A stretch of 64,000 nt of DNA from DIGJ01 sp031553075 (GTDB lineage: Bacteria > Bacillota > Clostridia > Lachnospirales > Lachnospiraceae), in NCBI GenBank assembly GCA_031553075.1, contig JAVBLX010000071.1, forward strand, positions 1 through 64,000, written 5' to 3'. How positions within the stretch are numbered: position 1 is the stretch's first letter; every line of letters starts with the position of its first letter. Under the pieces are notes generated by a model. That model was not told the DNA's origin. It saw only the letters and a program-made list of their open reading frames with translations, and searched no databases. This document shows positions 44,038 through 52,803 of the stretch, one piece after another. Both the position numbers and the translations under genes were made by a program.

Positions 44038-45435
44038 ATGGATAAAATTGTACTTGGATTTGTACCTACCAGACGAAGTATTTTCTCTGCACCGGATGCA
44101 GTGAAGTATGCGGGCTTAACCAGGAAAAAATTAAGAGAACTGGGTGTGGAGTTTGTTGATATTGATGATATATCAGAGGATGGCTTACTTCATAATGAAG
44201 CGGATCGAATCCGTATGGAAGAGAAATTTAAGGCAGCAAAGATTGATGGATTGTTTTTTCCTCACTGCAATTTTGGAACGGAATATGAAGTGGCCAGATT
44301 GGCAAAGGAGATGAATTTGCCGGTGCTGTTATGGGGACCAAGGGATGAACGGCCGGATGAAAACGGAATCCGATTACGGGATAGTCAGTGTGGTCTGTTT
44401 GCCACCGGAAAAGTTCTGCGAAGATTTCAGGTTCCTTTTACTTATTTGACTAATTGTCGGTTGGAAGATCCTGAATTTGAGCGGGGAGTTAAGAATTTCT
44501 TAGCAGTTTGCAATACGGTAAAAGCATTTCGGGCTATGCGGATTCTGCAAATTGGACCAAGACCTTATGATTTCTGGTCAACGATGTGTAATGAAGGTGA
44601 GTTGCTGGAGAAATATAATGTTCAGTTGTCACCGATTCCGATGCCGGAGTTGACGGCCGAAATGAAAAAGGCCAAGGCAGAAGGAACCAAAGTAAAAGAA
44701 GTAATGGATTATTGCCATGAGAACTTTAATATTGCCATCAAAGAAGAGGAATTAGAGAATGTGGCAGCCCTTAAAGTGGCAATTGGTAATCTGGCGGATA
44801 AATATGGATGCAACGCCGGAGCGATTCAATGCTGGAATGCTCTTCAGGGAGAAATCGGCATCATGCCTTGTGCAGCGAACAGCCTTTTAAATGAAGAGGG
44901 CTTCCCAGTAGTATGTGAAACCGACATTCATGGTGCGATTACGGCGATTTTGTGTGAAGCAGCAGGAATGGGTGAGGCCAGAAGTTTCTTTGCCGACTGG
45001 ACCGTAAGACATCCGGATAATGAGAATGGTGAATTGCTGCAGCACTGTGGTCCATGGCCGATTTCCTGTGCATCCTGCAAGCCATCCATCGGATATCCTC
45101 TTGCTTTTGAACATCCGGGAGCTGTGGAAGCAGAAGCGAAGCATGGTGAAATGACACTTTGCCGTTTTGACGGTGATAACGGAGACTATTCATTGCTCCT
45201 TGGAAATGCCAAGGGAATTGAGGGACCTTATACCAAGGGAACTTATGTATGGATTGAAGTAGAAGACTGGAAGCGTTTGGAAGCAAAAATTGTAGAAGGA
45301 CCTTATATTCATCACTGCGTAGGTATTCACAAAGATGTGGTGCCGGTGTTATATGAGGCATGTAAATATATTGGTGTAGCACCAGATTTATATGATGATA
45401 ACGAAGAAGAAGTAAAGGCATGGATTCGAGGCTAG
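44038..45435 (+). CDS. L-fucose/L-arabinose isomerase family sugar isomerase
   Basis: 465 aa. Belongs to the FucI/AraA-like isomerases: FVPTRRSIFSAPDAVKYA start, RILQIGPRPYDFWSTMCNEG, CETDIHGAITAILCEAAG, and a C-terminal domain with HHCVGIHKDVVPVL. These enzymes interconvert aldoses and ketoses with a divalent metal (Glu, Asp, His ligands; ETDIHG is a likely contributor). First gene of an operon with split transketolase and FGGY kinase. In the D-apiose transketolase pathway an isomerase makes D-apulose; this could be that step. The exact substrate is an inference. Confidence 0.8.
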   Translation: MDKIVLGFVPTRRSIFSAPDAVKYAGLTRKKLRELGVEFVDIDDISEDGLLHNEADRIRMEEKFKAAKIDGLFFPHCNFGTEYEVARLAKEMNLPVLLWGPRDERPDENGIRLRDSQCGLFATGKVLRRFQVPFTYLTNCRLEDPEFERGVKNFLAVCNTVKAFRAMRILQIGPRPYDFWSTMCNEGELLEKYNVQLSPIPMPELTAEMKKAKAEGTKVKEVMDYCHENFNIAIKEEELENVAALKVAIGNLADKYGCNAGAIQCWNALQGEIGIMPCAANSLLNEEGFPVVCETDIHGAITAILCEAAGMGEARSFFADWTVRHPDNENGELLQHCGPWPISCASCKPSIGYPLAFEHPGAVEAEAKHGEMTLCRFDGDNGDYSLLLGNAKGIEGPYTKGTYVWIEVEDWKRLEAKIVEGPYIHHCVGIHKDVVPVLYEACKYIGVAPDLYDDNEEEVKAWIRG

Positions 45436-45525
45436 ACGCAAGAGTAATTCAAGACAGTAAAAAATTGTCTTAGAATTTCTAAAGCTTATATTGAAAAATG
45501 CAAACCAAGTTGATTGAGAACCAGT

Positions 45526-45578
45526 GCACCAAATAATCAATAATGAATACCTTCGCTGGTCTATTTATTATTTGGTGC
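45526..45578. repeat. 12-bp inverted repeat between isomerase and transketolase genes
   Basis: GCACCAAATAAT at 45526-45537 pairs perfectly with ATTATTTGGTGC at 45567-45578. It may be an RNA hairpin that separates or tunes the downstream genes; no T run follows. Confidence 0.6.
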
Positions 45579-45604
45579 GCTAGAATAAAAATGGAGTATG
45601 AAGT

Positions 45605-46423
45605 ATGGATGAATTGACAAGAAAATCATATGAGCTACGGCGAGACATTATTGAGATGATACATAATTCTTCTGCCGGTCATGTTGGCGGGGATTTAAGT
45701 GTAATTGATATTTTGACCACCTTGTATTTTAATATTATGAATGTATCACCGGAAAATTGGGAAAGTCCTGACCGGGATCGTTTTCTGCTGAGCAAAGGAC
45801 ATTGTGCCGATGCACTGTATTGTGTTTTGGGCGAAAAGGGATTTTATGACAAAGCGGAGGCAATAAAAACCTTCAGTCAGTTTGGCTCAAAATTCATTGG
45901 GCACCCCAATCGTGATGTAGCAGGCATTGAGATGAATACGGGATCATTGGGCCATGCTCTGTCCGTTGGTGTAGGAATGGCTCTGGCTGGAAAAATGAAC
46001 AGCCAGCAGTATCGGACTTACGTGGTTTTAGGTGATGGCGAAATGGCTGAGGGCTCCAACTACGAGGCCATGATGGCAGCCGGTCATTATCAGCTGGATA
46101 ATCTGTGTGCCACCATTGATCTAAATGGTTTACAAATCAGTGGAAAGACAAAAGAGGTAATGTGCAGTGACGACATGGTCAAAAAATTTGAAGCCTTTGG
46201 CTGGTATGTTATTTCCGTAGCAGATGGAAATAACTGTGCCGAACTTCTGGAAGCATATGAAGAAGCAAAAAATCGGAAAGGGAAACCAACCTTAGTTCTG
46301 GCTCATACGGTAAAAGGAAAAGGTATTTCTTTCATGGAAAATTCGCTTTCCTGGCACCACGGAGTTATGACGGAAGAACAGTATATTCAAGCAACAAAAG
46401 AACTTGAGGAGGTGTTGGCATGA
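45605..46423 (+). CDS. Transketolase N-terminal subunit (TPP-binding)
   Basis: 272 aa. Thiamine-diphosphate-binding half of a split transketolase: HNSSAGHVGGDLSVIDILT, KGHCADALYCVLGEKG, VVLGDGEMAEGSNYEAMMAA (GDG..N cofactor motif) and LAHTVKGKGISFMEN. The gene overlaps the C-terminal subunit by four bases. Split transketolases act on pentose phosphates; in apiose users the AptA/AptB pair works on apulose 4-phosphate. Here it sits between a sugar isomerase and a sugar kinase, fitting that job. Confidence 0.88.
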   Translation: MDELTRKSYELRRDIIEMIHNSSAGHVGGDLSVIDILTTLYFNIMNVSPENWESPDRDRFLLSKGHCADALYCVLGEKGFYDKAEAIKTFSQFGSKFIGHPNRDVAGIEMNTGSLGHALSVGVGMALAGKMNSQQYRTYVVLGDGEMAEGSNYEAMMAAGHYQLDNLCATIDLNGLQISGKTKEVMCSDDMVKKFEAFGWYVISVADGNNCAELLEAYEEAKNRKGKPTLVLAHTVKGKGISFMENSLSWHHGVMTEEQYIQATKELEEVLA

Positions 46424-47352
46424 ATAAAATATCGAACCGACAGGCAATTTGTGACGTTTTATTAGAAAAAGGCAAGTCAGATCATGATATCGTAGTGGTT
46501 TGCTCCGACTCCAGAGGTTCTGCCTCATTAGCCCCCTTTGCCAAAGAATATCCGGAGCAGTTTGTCGAGCTTGGGATCGCAGAGCAAAACCTGGTTTCGG
46601 TATCTGCCGGCCTGGCGGCCTGCGGAAAAAAAGTGTTTGCAGCGTCGCCAGCCAGCTTCCTGTCTACCAGAAGCTATGAGCAGGCCAAAGTAGATGTCGC
46701 TTACTCAGCTACCAATGTAACTCTCATCGGTATTAGTGGTGGTATCAGCTATGGAGCTCTTGGTATGACTCATCATTCTTGTCAGGATATCGCAGCTTTT
46801 TGTGCCCTGCCGGATATGCGGGTATATCTGCCAAGTGACCGTTTCCAGACCACAAAATTAATTGAAGCATTACTGCAAGACGAGAAACCAGCCTATGTTC
46901 GAGTGAGCCGTTCGGCAACCGAAGACGTATATAGTGAGCAAATGGATTTTCAGCTGAATCGTGCAAATGTCATATCGGAAGGCAGTGATGTAGCCTTGAT
47001 TGCCTGTGGTGAAATGGTGCCTTACGCAGTGAAAGCAGCAGAGCTTCTGAAGGAACAGGGAATTAAGGCCGGAGTAATAGATATGCATTGCCTGAAGCCA
47101 TTGGATGAAGCAGCAATTTGCAAAGCAGCACAGAACGCAAAAAGTGTGGTAACTATTGAAGAGCATTCACCCTTTGGTGGTCTTGGCAGTATGGTCGCGC
47201 AAGTGGTTTCTGCCAATTGTCCAAAAAAAGTAATCAATATTGCCTTACCAGACGGACATCTGATTTCCGGTGAGAACAAAGAGGTATTTCGCTATTATGG
47301 TATGGATGAAACAGGAATTGCCGACCGGGTAAAAAAAATCCTCAGTGAATAG
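46420..47352 (+). CDS. Transketolase C-terminal subunit (pyrimidine-binding)
   Basis: 310 aa. Pyr domain with the catalytic Glu in FVELGIAEQNLVSVSAGLA and SYGALGMTHHSCQDIAAF, then the C-terminal transketolase domain (EEHSPFGGLGSMVAQV). ATG 46420 overlaps the stop of the first subunit (ATGA), so the halves are made together and form the active enzyme. 15 bp before the kinase. Confidence 0.88.
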   Translation: MNKISNRQAICDVLLEKGKSDHDIVVVCSDSRGSASLAPFAKEYPEQFVELGIAEQNLVSVSAGLAACGKKVFAASPASFLSTRSYEQAKVDVAYSATNVTLIGISGGISYGALGMTHHSCQDIAAFCALPDMRVYLPSDRFQTTKLIEALLQDEKPAYVRVSRSATEDVYSEQMDFQLNRANVISEGSDVALIACGEMVPYAVKAAELLKEQGIKAGVIDMHCLKPLDEAAICKAAQNAKSVVTIEEHSPFGGLGSMVAQVVSANCPKKVINIALPDGHLISGENKEVFRYYGMDETGIADRVKKILSE

Positions 47353-47367
47353 AAAGGAGCAGGCGGC

Positions 47368-48843
47368 ATGCAGTATATTATTGGATTGGATCAGAGCACC
47401 CAGGGAACCAAAGCTTTATTGTTTGATGAGAATGGCAAAATCCTTCAACGTGCTGACAAAAAGCATGAGCAAAAGATTAATGAACAAGGCTGGGTTTCGC
47501 ATGACCTGAATGAAATCTATGAAAATACAAAAAAAGTAATAAAAGAAGTAATCACCAAAAAAAATATCAGTCCTTCCCAGATCACGGCAATTGGAATCAG
47601 CAACCAGCGGGAAACGACCGCGGTCTGGGACAAAAGTGGTAAACCATTCAGTGATGCAATCGTATGGCAATGCGCAAGAGCCAAGGAAATCGCCGAACGA
47701 TTTCTGGAACAGGGAGAAGGGATTCGAGAAAAAACCGGATTGCCGTTATCACCTTATTTCCCTGCATCCAAGATGACTTGGCTAATGGAAAATGTGATCA
47801 AAGCACAAAACGAAAAAGCTTCTATGGAACAGGAAATTTATTTTGGCACAATTGATACTTGGCTTGTGTACAAATTAACCAACGGAAAGGAATACAAGAC
47901 AGACTATTCCAATGCCTCCAGAACGCAACTGTTTAATATTCATACGCTGAAATGGGATGAAGAATTATGTGAACTATTTTCAATTCCACAAGATTTCCTT
48001 CCGCAAGTTTGTGATAGCAACAGCTGTTTTGGCTATACCACATTAGAGGGTTATTTTGACCAGCCAGTGCCCATTAACAGTGTCATGGGGGATTCTCATG
48101 CTGCCCTGTTTGGCCAAGGATGTCATGAAACAGGCATGGTCAAGACGACATATGGTACCGGTTCGTCAATTATGATGAATATTGGACCGGAGTTTAAAGC
48201 CAGTCAACATGGACTAGCAACCTCATTGGCTTGGGGAATCGATCAAACCGTTTCTTATGTATTGGAAGGAAATATTAATTATACCGGGGCTGTCATTTCA
48301 TGGCTTCAAGATGATTTGAACCTAATTGAGAGTATGGAAGATCTGGAAGTTGCAACAGCCACTGCAAATCCTGCTGACACTACCGTTCTGATTCCTGCTT
48401 TTTCAGGCCTTTCCGCTCCACACTGGAAGAATGATGCCAAAGCCATGTTCTACGGAATGACCAGAACAACCAGACGTCCCGAACTAATAAAAGCAGCCGT
48501 GGAAAGCATTGCTTTTCAAATTAAAGAGGTATTAGACGCTATGCATGCAGACAGTGAAATTGAAATTACCCAGTTAAGGGTGGACGGTGGACCAACAAGA
48601 AATGCTTATTTGATGCAGTTTCAAAGTGACATTGCCAACCTGATTGTGAGGGTGCCAGAGGCAGAGGAGCTTTCTGCTATTGGTACGGCGTATTTGGCTG
48701 GAATAGCGGTGGGAGTGTATGAACAAGAGCAGTTGTTTCAAGAAAAGGTTTCGGTGAAAAATGTGTGTTATTCTCCGGTGATGGATGTTAAAGAGCGAGA
48801 AAAGAAATGCGATGGCTGGAATGAGGCATTACGGCGGATTTAG
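47368..48843 (+). CDS. FGGY-family carbohydrate kinase
   Basis: 491 aa. Complete two-domain FGGY kinase: IIGLDQSTQGTKALLFDENG (phosphate site), GISNQRETTAVWDKSG, GTIDTWLVYKLT, KTTYGTGSSIMMNIG and LRVDGGPTRNAYLMQFQ. The pattern is close to glycerol and xylulose kinases, but context with isomerase and split transketolase points to a ketopentose, possibly apulose. AAAGGAG precedes ATG 47368. Substrate inferred. Confidence 0.85.
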   Translation: MQYIIGLDQSTQGTKALLFDENGKILQRADKKHEQKINEQGWVSHDLNEIYENTKKVIKEVITKKNISPSQITAIGISNQRETTAVWDKSGKPFSDAIVWQCARAKEIAERFLEQGEGIREKTGLPLSPYFPASKMTWLMENVIKAQNEKASMEQEIYFGTIDTWLVYKLTNGKEYKTDYSNASRTQLFNIHTLKWDEELCELFSIPQDFLPQVCDSNSCFGYTTLEGYFDQPVPINSVMGDSHAALFGQGCHETGMVKTTYGTGSSIMMNIGPEFKASQHGLATSLAWGIDQTVSYVLEGNINYTGAVISWLQDDLNLIESMEDLEVATATANPADTTVLIPAFSGLSAPHWKNDAKAMFYGMTRTTRRPELIKAAVESIAFQIKEVLDAMHADSEIEITQLRVDGGPTRNAYLMQFQSDIANLIVRVPEAEELSAIGTAYLAGIAVGVYEQEQLFQEKVSVKNVCYSPVMDVKEREKKCDGWNEALRRI

Positions 48844-49192
48844 CATTGTTAATGAAAGAAGCTTTGGAGTTATATATGAAAGCGGATTAGTTTATGCTAC
48901 ACTTATTGTATTCACCAACTGGTTGAGAAGCTTATGGGACGTAGTGGTTTTAAGGGAAAAAGTCCGATAGATCCGTTTTGTGGAAAGTGGGATGCGTATT
49001 TGTAAGAATCATTTGCTATTATGAGCCGAGGTTTGTTTCATTTTCAGTGGATGAAAAGAACTATTTTATGTAATATATCTATTTTGGCTTGACAAATGTT
49101 TAAAAATGTTTAATTATATTTAATAAACATATTTTTTAAATGTGCAATGAGATTTATTTGCATACGCGTGTGAGCGCGCAGATGGGAGCAAA
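48844..49192. other. Spacer with LacI promoter and leader hairpin
   Basis: No gene is convincing in this 349-bp stretch. Near its end are TTGACA (49089-49094), a dyad ATGTTTA..TAAACAT (49106-49130) that could be an operator, and hairpin GCGTG TGAG CGCGC (49166-49179) followed by AGATGGGAG before ATG 49193. The dyad half ATGTTTAATAAA reappears near 50358 before the binding-protein gene. Confidence 0.45.
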
Positions 49193-50224
49193 ATGAAAAT
49201 TACAGCAAGACAAGTGGCAAAAGATTTAGGCATCTCTACCGCAACCGTATCTCTGGCCCTTAATGACCGTCCAGGTGTAAATGAAGAGACAAAGAAAAGA
49301 ATCCAGGAGTATGTTAAACTGCTTCAAGAGGATTATGAGGCCACGGAAATGGAAGGAAAAAGCCTCAAAATGTTAATATATATACAGGAAGATACCAGAT
49401 ATCGGAGTGCGATGAAGGACTTTTCCCAAAGTGATTGTGCTCAAATATCCAGAATGCTTCAAGAATATGGCATGAATTTAAAGCTATGCTATGCCTATAC
49501 GGAAAAAGAACTGGAAGATATTTTCATGGAAAGTGAGAATGACGGAACCGTTGGAATTTTATTATCCTTCGATGAGGCGCCTGGAAATATTTTAGATAAT
49601 TTGCCAGAAAGTAAAGTGCCTATTCTCATGTATGACGCGCCTTTGCCCATTGGCAGGAATGATTGTGATGTGATTAACCTTCATGACATGCAAGGAGTAA
49701 AGATTGCGATGAATTATCTGAGGGAATGTGGTCATGAAGATGTTGTGTACTTTTATAATTCAGAAAAAATCTATAACTTCGAGCTAAGGCGAACCGCATT
49801 CCGTTTTTATATGGAGGCTTGGAAAGGTCAAATGCCAGAAGGCAGTATGATTGAAGTTGGGCGAATAAATGAAACAAGGGAGAGTGATATTGAGCAGTAT
49901 TTAAAATCAGTATCCAAATTACCGGATGTAATTCTGACCGAAAATTTTGCAGTATCCCTTGCCGTCATGCGTGTATTAAAAAAACGGAAAGTAGCTGTAC
50001 CAGAGGATGTTTCGATTTTAGGGATTGATGACCCCAGCCTTTATGAATATACGGATGTGGATTTTACTTGCATTGAGGTGCCGGTTTATGAACGTCATGT
50101 GGTAATGATGAAACATATGATGGGGAGGATGAACGAGAAGGAGCATTGTCCTCAGGAAATATCCCTTGGCATGAAGTTAAAAATAGGTGAGACCGTAAAG
50201 GATAAAAGAAGGATCGTAGAGTAA
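49193..50224 (+). CDS. LacI-family regulator of the ABC sugar operon
   Basis: 343 aa. HTH ITARQVAKDLGISTATVSLA and LNDRPGVNEETKKRI, then a sugar-binding regulatory domain with VPEDVSILGIDDPSLYEY. Upstream is a promoter with a dyad ATGTTTA..TAAACAT; the similar ATGTTTAATAAATAT lies before the binding-protein gene, which may be its operator. GGGAG at 49184-49188 serves the start. A terminator separates it from the transporter genes. Confidence 0.88.
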   Translation: MKITARQVAKDLGISTATVSLALNDRPGVNEETKKRIQEYVKLLQEDYEATEMEGKSLKMLIYIQEDTRYRSAMKDFSQSDCAQISRMLQEYGMNLKLCYAYTEKELEDIFMESENDGTVGILLSFDEAPGNILDNLPESKVPILMYDAPLPIGRNDCDVINLHDMQGVKIAMNYLRECGHEDVVYFYNSEKIYNFELRRTAFRFYMEAWKGQMPEGSMIEVGRINETRESDIEQYLKSVSKLPDVILTENFAVSLAVMRVLKKRKVAVPEDVSILGIDDPSLYEYTDVDFTCIEVPVYERHVVMMKHMMGRMNEKEHCPQEISLGMKLKIGETVKDKRRIVE

Positions 50225-50297
50225 TCATATTTTTAAATGATAAAGTGAAGAAATAGAAGCTTTTTTGTGTAAATAAGTGAATCGAAGCAAAAAAAAA

Positions 50298-50342
50298 AGC
50301 GGAGAGCTAGCTGATTTTATATTAGTTAGTGCTCTGCTTTTA
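50298..50342 (+). terminator. Terminator after LacI gene
   Basis: AGCGGAGAGCTAGCT pairs with AGTTAGTGCTCTGCT (one mismatch, some G-T pairs) and is followed by TTTTA. A run of A before it may make it bidirectional. Confidence 0.75.
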
Positions 50343-50450
50343 ATTTGTTTGTAAAAAATGTTTAATAAATATTGAAAAAGGTATTGCTTTTTGTTTAAGA
50401 TGATGTTAAAATAATTTTAAATTAAATTTAAAGAATAATTTAAAATTAAT

Positions 50451-50480
50451 TTAAATCAAATTAAATCAAATTAAATCAAA
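50451..50480 (+). repeat. Three 10-bp tandem repeats before the binding-protein gene
   Basis: TTAAATCAAA occurs three times in a row immediately before CACGAGGAGG, the ribosome binding site of the binding protein. The upstream 50 bases have related TTAAATTTAAA runs. Confidence 0.75.
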
Positions 50481-50496
50481 CACGAGGAGGATTTTT

Positions 50497-51837
50497 ATGA
50501 AAGCGAAAAAAGTTTTAGTACTATTTTTAACAATGGTAATGTTCACTACATTACTGGCAGGTTGCGGTAATGAAGCAACCAACGATGGAACAGAAACTGG
50601 AAGTAAAGACACTGGAAGTACAAACACAGCAACTGAAAATAAGAGCTCCGATTCAGGTAAGACAGGGGCGGACGTACAGGAAATCACCTTCTGGGCAATA
50701 AGCACCAGACAAAACGGAATTGAACCGGTTGTTGCAGCATTCAATGAAGCAAATCCGGATATCAAGGTGACCGTAGCTTTTTATGATACCGATGGAATCA
50801 AGGATGCTTGTAAAATAGCAGCCTCTTCCGATACCCTTCCTAATATGTGGTTTAACTGGGGCGGAAGTCTGGGAGGATTTTACGCCGAAAATAATCTGGT
50901 ATACGATTTAACGGATTATGCCAAAGAACATGATTGGGATAATAAATTCAGCTCCGGAGCATTAAACCTTTGTAAATTAGGCGGCAAGCTGGCTGGATAT
51001 CCAACAAGCTATAATGTTCTGGATGTATATTACCGAAAAGACATTTTTGAACAATATGGAATTCGGATTCCAACTACCTTTGAAGAGTTTGAAGCTGCTT
51101 GCGCAACCTTAAAAGCAAACGGTATTACACCAATTTCGACGGCTGGATTAAACGGATGGCATGTCATGAGATTTGTTGAATTGTTAATTGAGCATTATGC
51201 CGGAAGCGAGCTTCATGACTCTATGAATACCTTTAACAGCAGCTATAATTGTGAACCAGTTGTACAGGCACTGGAAAAATATAAAGAGTTTTGTGATAAA
51301 GGATATTTCCCGGATGGTTTTATAACCGCAGACCCTAATGATACCCAAATGGCAGTATTTTCAGGAACCGCAGCGATGGACATTCAGGGACAATGGTATG
51401 ATGGATCAATCGTTCAGGAAGAACAGGATATGAGTCTTTATGGCACATTTGCTTTCCCTTCCGGAGGTACAAATCGTTTGTCCGCATTTGCTGAAATGAC
51501 ACAGTTTAGTGCGAGAAATACCGCGGAACAATTAGAAGCGTGCATGAAGTTTGTAGATTACTATTACAGTCAGGAAAATGTAGATAAATATAGTGAATAC
51601 TATAATCTTCCTCTTCCTTTCGTTGGTGCAGCAATGCCAGAGGGAATGCCGAATGTAAAAGATATGCTTGAAACCTCAGACAAAAATGGAACCTTTACCA
51701 TTACAGATCAAGCTTTCCCAACCGAAGTTGCAGACGCACTGTTTAATGTTCAGGCAGCAATTGCAATTGGCGAAATGCAGCCGGCAGATGGCGCAGCAAA
51801 GATTCAGGAAGCAATTGAGAAATATCAAAGTAAATAG
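50497..51837 (+). CDS. ABC sugar transporter, lipoprotein substrate-binding protein
   Basis: 446 aa. A lipoprotein signal (LFLTMVMFTTLLAGCGN, lipobox LAGC at residues 21-24) and a Thr/Ser/Gly-rich linker precede a family 1 extracellular binding fold (EITFWAISTRQNGIEPVVAAF, NPDIKVTVAFY). It should capture sugars or oligosaccharides outside the membrane and deliver them to the two permeases that follow. A terminator after it (51858) implies that it is made in excess over the permeases. Substrate inferred to be an apiose-containing or other plant sugar. Confidence 0.92.
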   Translation: MKAKKVLVLFLTMVMFTTLLAGCGNEATNDGTETGSKDTGSTNTATENKSSDSGKTGADVQEITFWAISTRQNGIEPVVAAFNEANPDIKVTVAFYDTDGIKDACKIAASSDTLPNMWFNWGGSLGGFYAENNLVYDLTDYAKEHDWDNKFSSGALNLCKLGGKLAGYPTSYNVLDVYYRKDIFEQYGIRIPTTFEEFEAACATLKANGITPISTAGLNGWHVMRFVELLIEHYAGSELHDSMNTFNSSYNCEPVVQALEKYKEFCDKGYFPDGFITADPNDTQMAVFSGTAAMDIQGQWYDGSIVQEEQDMSLYGTFAFPSGGTNRLSAFAEMTQFSARNTAEQLEACMKFVDYYYSQENVDKYSEYYNLPLPFVGAAMPEGMPNVKDMLETSDKNGTFTITDQAFPTEVADALFNVQAAIAIGEMQPADGAAKIQEAIEKYQSK

Positions 51838-51857
51838 TGTGAAGTTAGTTGATTTTG

Positions 51858-51888
51858 AAACGGACAGCAAAGCTGCTGTCCGTTTTTC
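51858..51888 (+). terminator. Attenuating terminator between binding protein and permeases
   Basis: AAACGGACAGC pairs perfectly with GCTGTCCGTTT (11 bp, six-base loop), followed by TT and CCA. It gives partial termination, a common way to make more binding protein than permease. Confidence 0.85.
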
Positions 51889-51920
51889 CAAAAATGCTCT
51901 ATATAGCGAGGAGTGAAGGG

Positions 51921-52793
51921 ATGAAAGTAAGAGAAAAAAGAGATTGGGGTGCCTACGCATTTTTAATCCCAGCAGCGGTGATTTACTTGTCTGTTATTGT
52001 TGTACCAGTGTTTTATTCGTTTTTTATCAGCTTTTTTAAATGGAATGGGATTGGCGAAAAGGAATTTGTTGGATTGAATAATTATATTCATTTATTCACA
52101 AATGACCCGATTTTTCTAATAGCGATAAAAAATAATTTATTATGGATTGTTCTGACAATCATTGTGACTATGACAGTTTCTTTAGGATTTGCAGTGGTTT
52201 TAAATAAGCAGTTTAAAGGAAGAACTTTTTTTCGCGGTTTTTTTTACTTTCCTTGTGTAATTGCACCAATTGCGGTATCGATTATTTGGCGATGGATTTA
52301 TAACCCTAGCGTTGGATTTGTTAATCAGTTTTTTCAGGCACTTGGATTTGATTATCAACAGACGTGGATATCGGATCCCAAGGTTAGTATTTATGCTATT
52401 TTTGTGGCAGCACTTTGGCAAGCAATTGGTCAGCCGATGATTTTGTTCTTGGCAGGTCTCCAGGCGGTTTCACCTGATGTATTGGAAGCAGCGGACATTG
52501 ATGGAGCTTCCGGGATTAAGAAGTTTGTATTGATTACAATTCCCATGTTGAAAGAAAGCTTTGTTATTGTAATTGCGACTTTGATCGTTGCAGCAATGAA
52601 GGTATTTGATGTAGTGCAAGGTCTTACTGGTGGTGGTCCTAATAATGCGACACAAATGCTTTCCACCTATATGTATTCCCAGACGTTCCAATATAATAAC
52701 GTAGGGCTTGGAACAACCATAGCTTGTATTATGGTATTGATTATGCTGGTAGTAATTGTTCCGTATGTATCTTTTACGGCGAAAGAAGAATAA
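51921..52793 (+). CDS. ABC sugar transporter permease, MalF/UgpA type
   Basis: 290 aa from ATG 51921 (GAGGAGTGAAGGG upstream); an in-frame start at 51849 would lie before the terminator hairpin. Six membrane helices (first AYAFLIPAAVIYLSVIVVPV) and the EAA loop EAADIDGASGIKKFVLITIP. Forms the channel with the next gene. No ATPase gene is in the cluster, so a shared MsmX/MsmK-type ATPase from elsewhere must energise it. Confidence 0.92.
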   Translation: MKVREKRDWGAYAFLIPAAVIYLSVIVVPVFYSFFISFFKWNGIGEKEFVGLNNYIHLFTNDPIFLIAIKNNLLWIVLTIIVTMTVSLGFAVVLNKQFKGRTFFRGFFYFPCVIAPIAVSIIWRWIYNPSVGFVNQFFQALGFDYQQTWISDPKVSIYAIFVAALWQAIGQPMILFLAGLQAVSPDVLEAADIDGASGIKKFVLITIPMLKESFVIVIATLIVAAMKVFDVVQGLTGGGPNNATQMLSTYMYSQTFQYNNVGLGTTIACIMVLIMLVVIVPYVSFTAKEE

Positions 52794-52803
52794 GGGGGCT
52801 ATT

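Noticed and set aside
48844..49004. Short plus-strand frames after the kinase (e.g. GRSGFKGKSPIDPFCGKW)
   Set aside because: No start signal, no recognised family; treated as spacer, though a gene scrap is possible.
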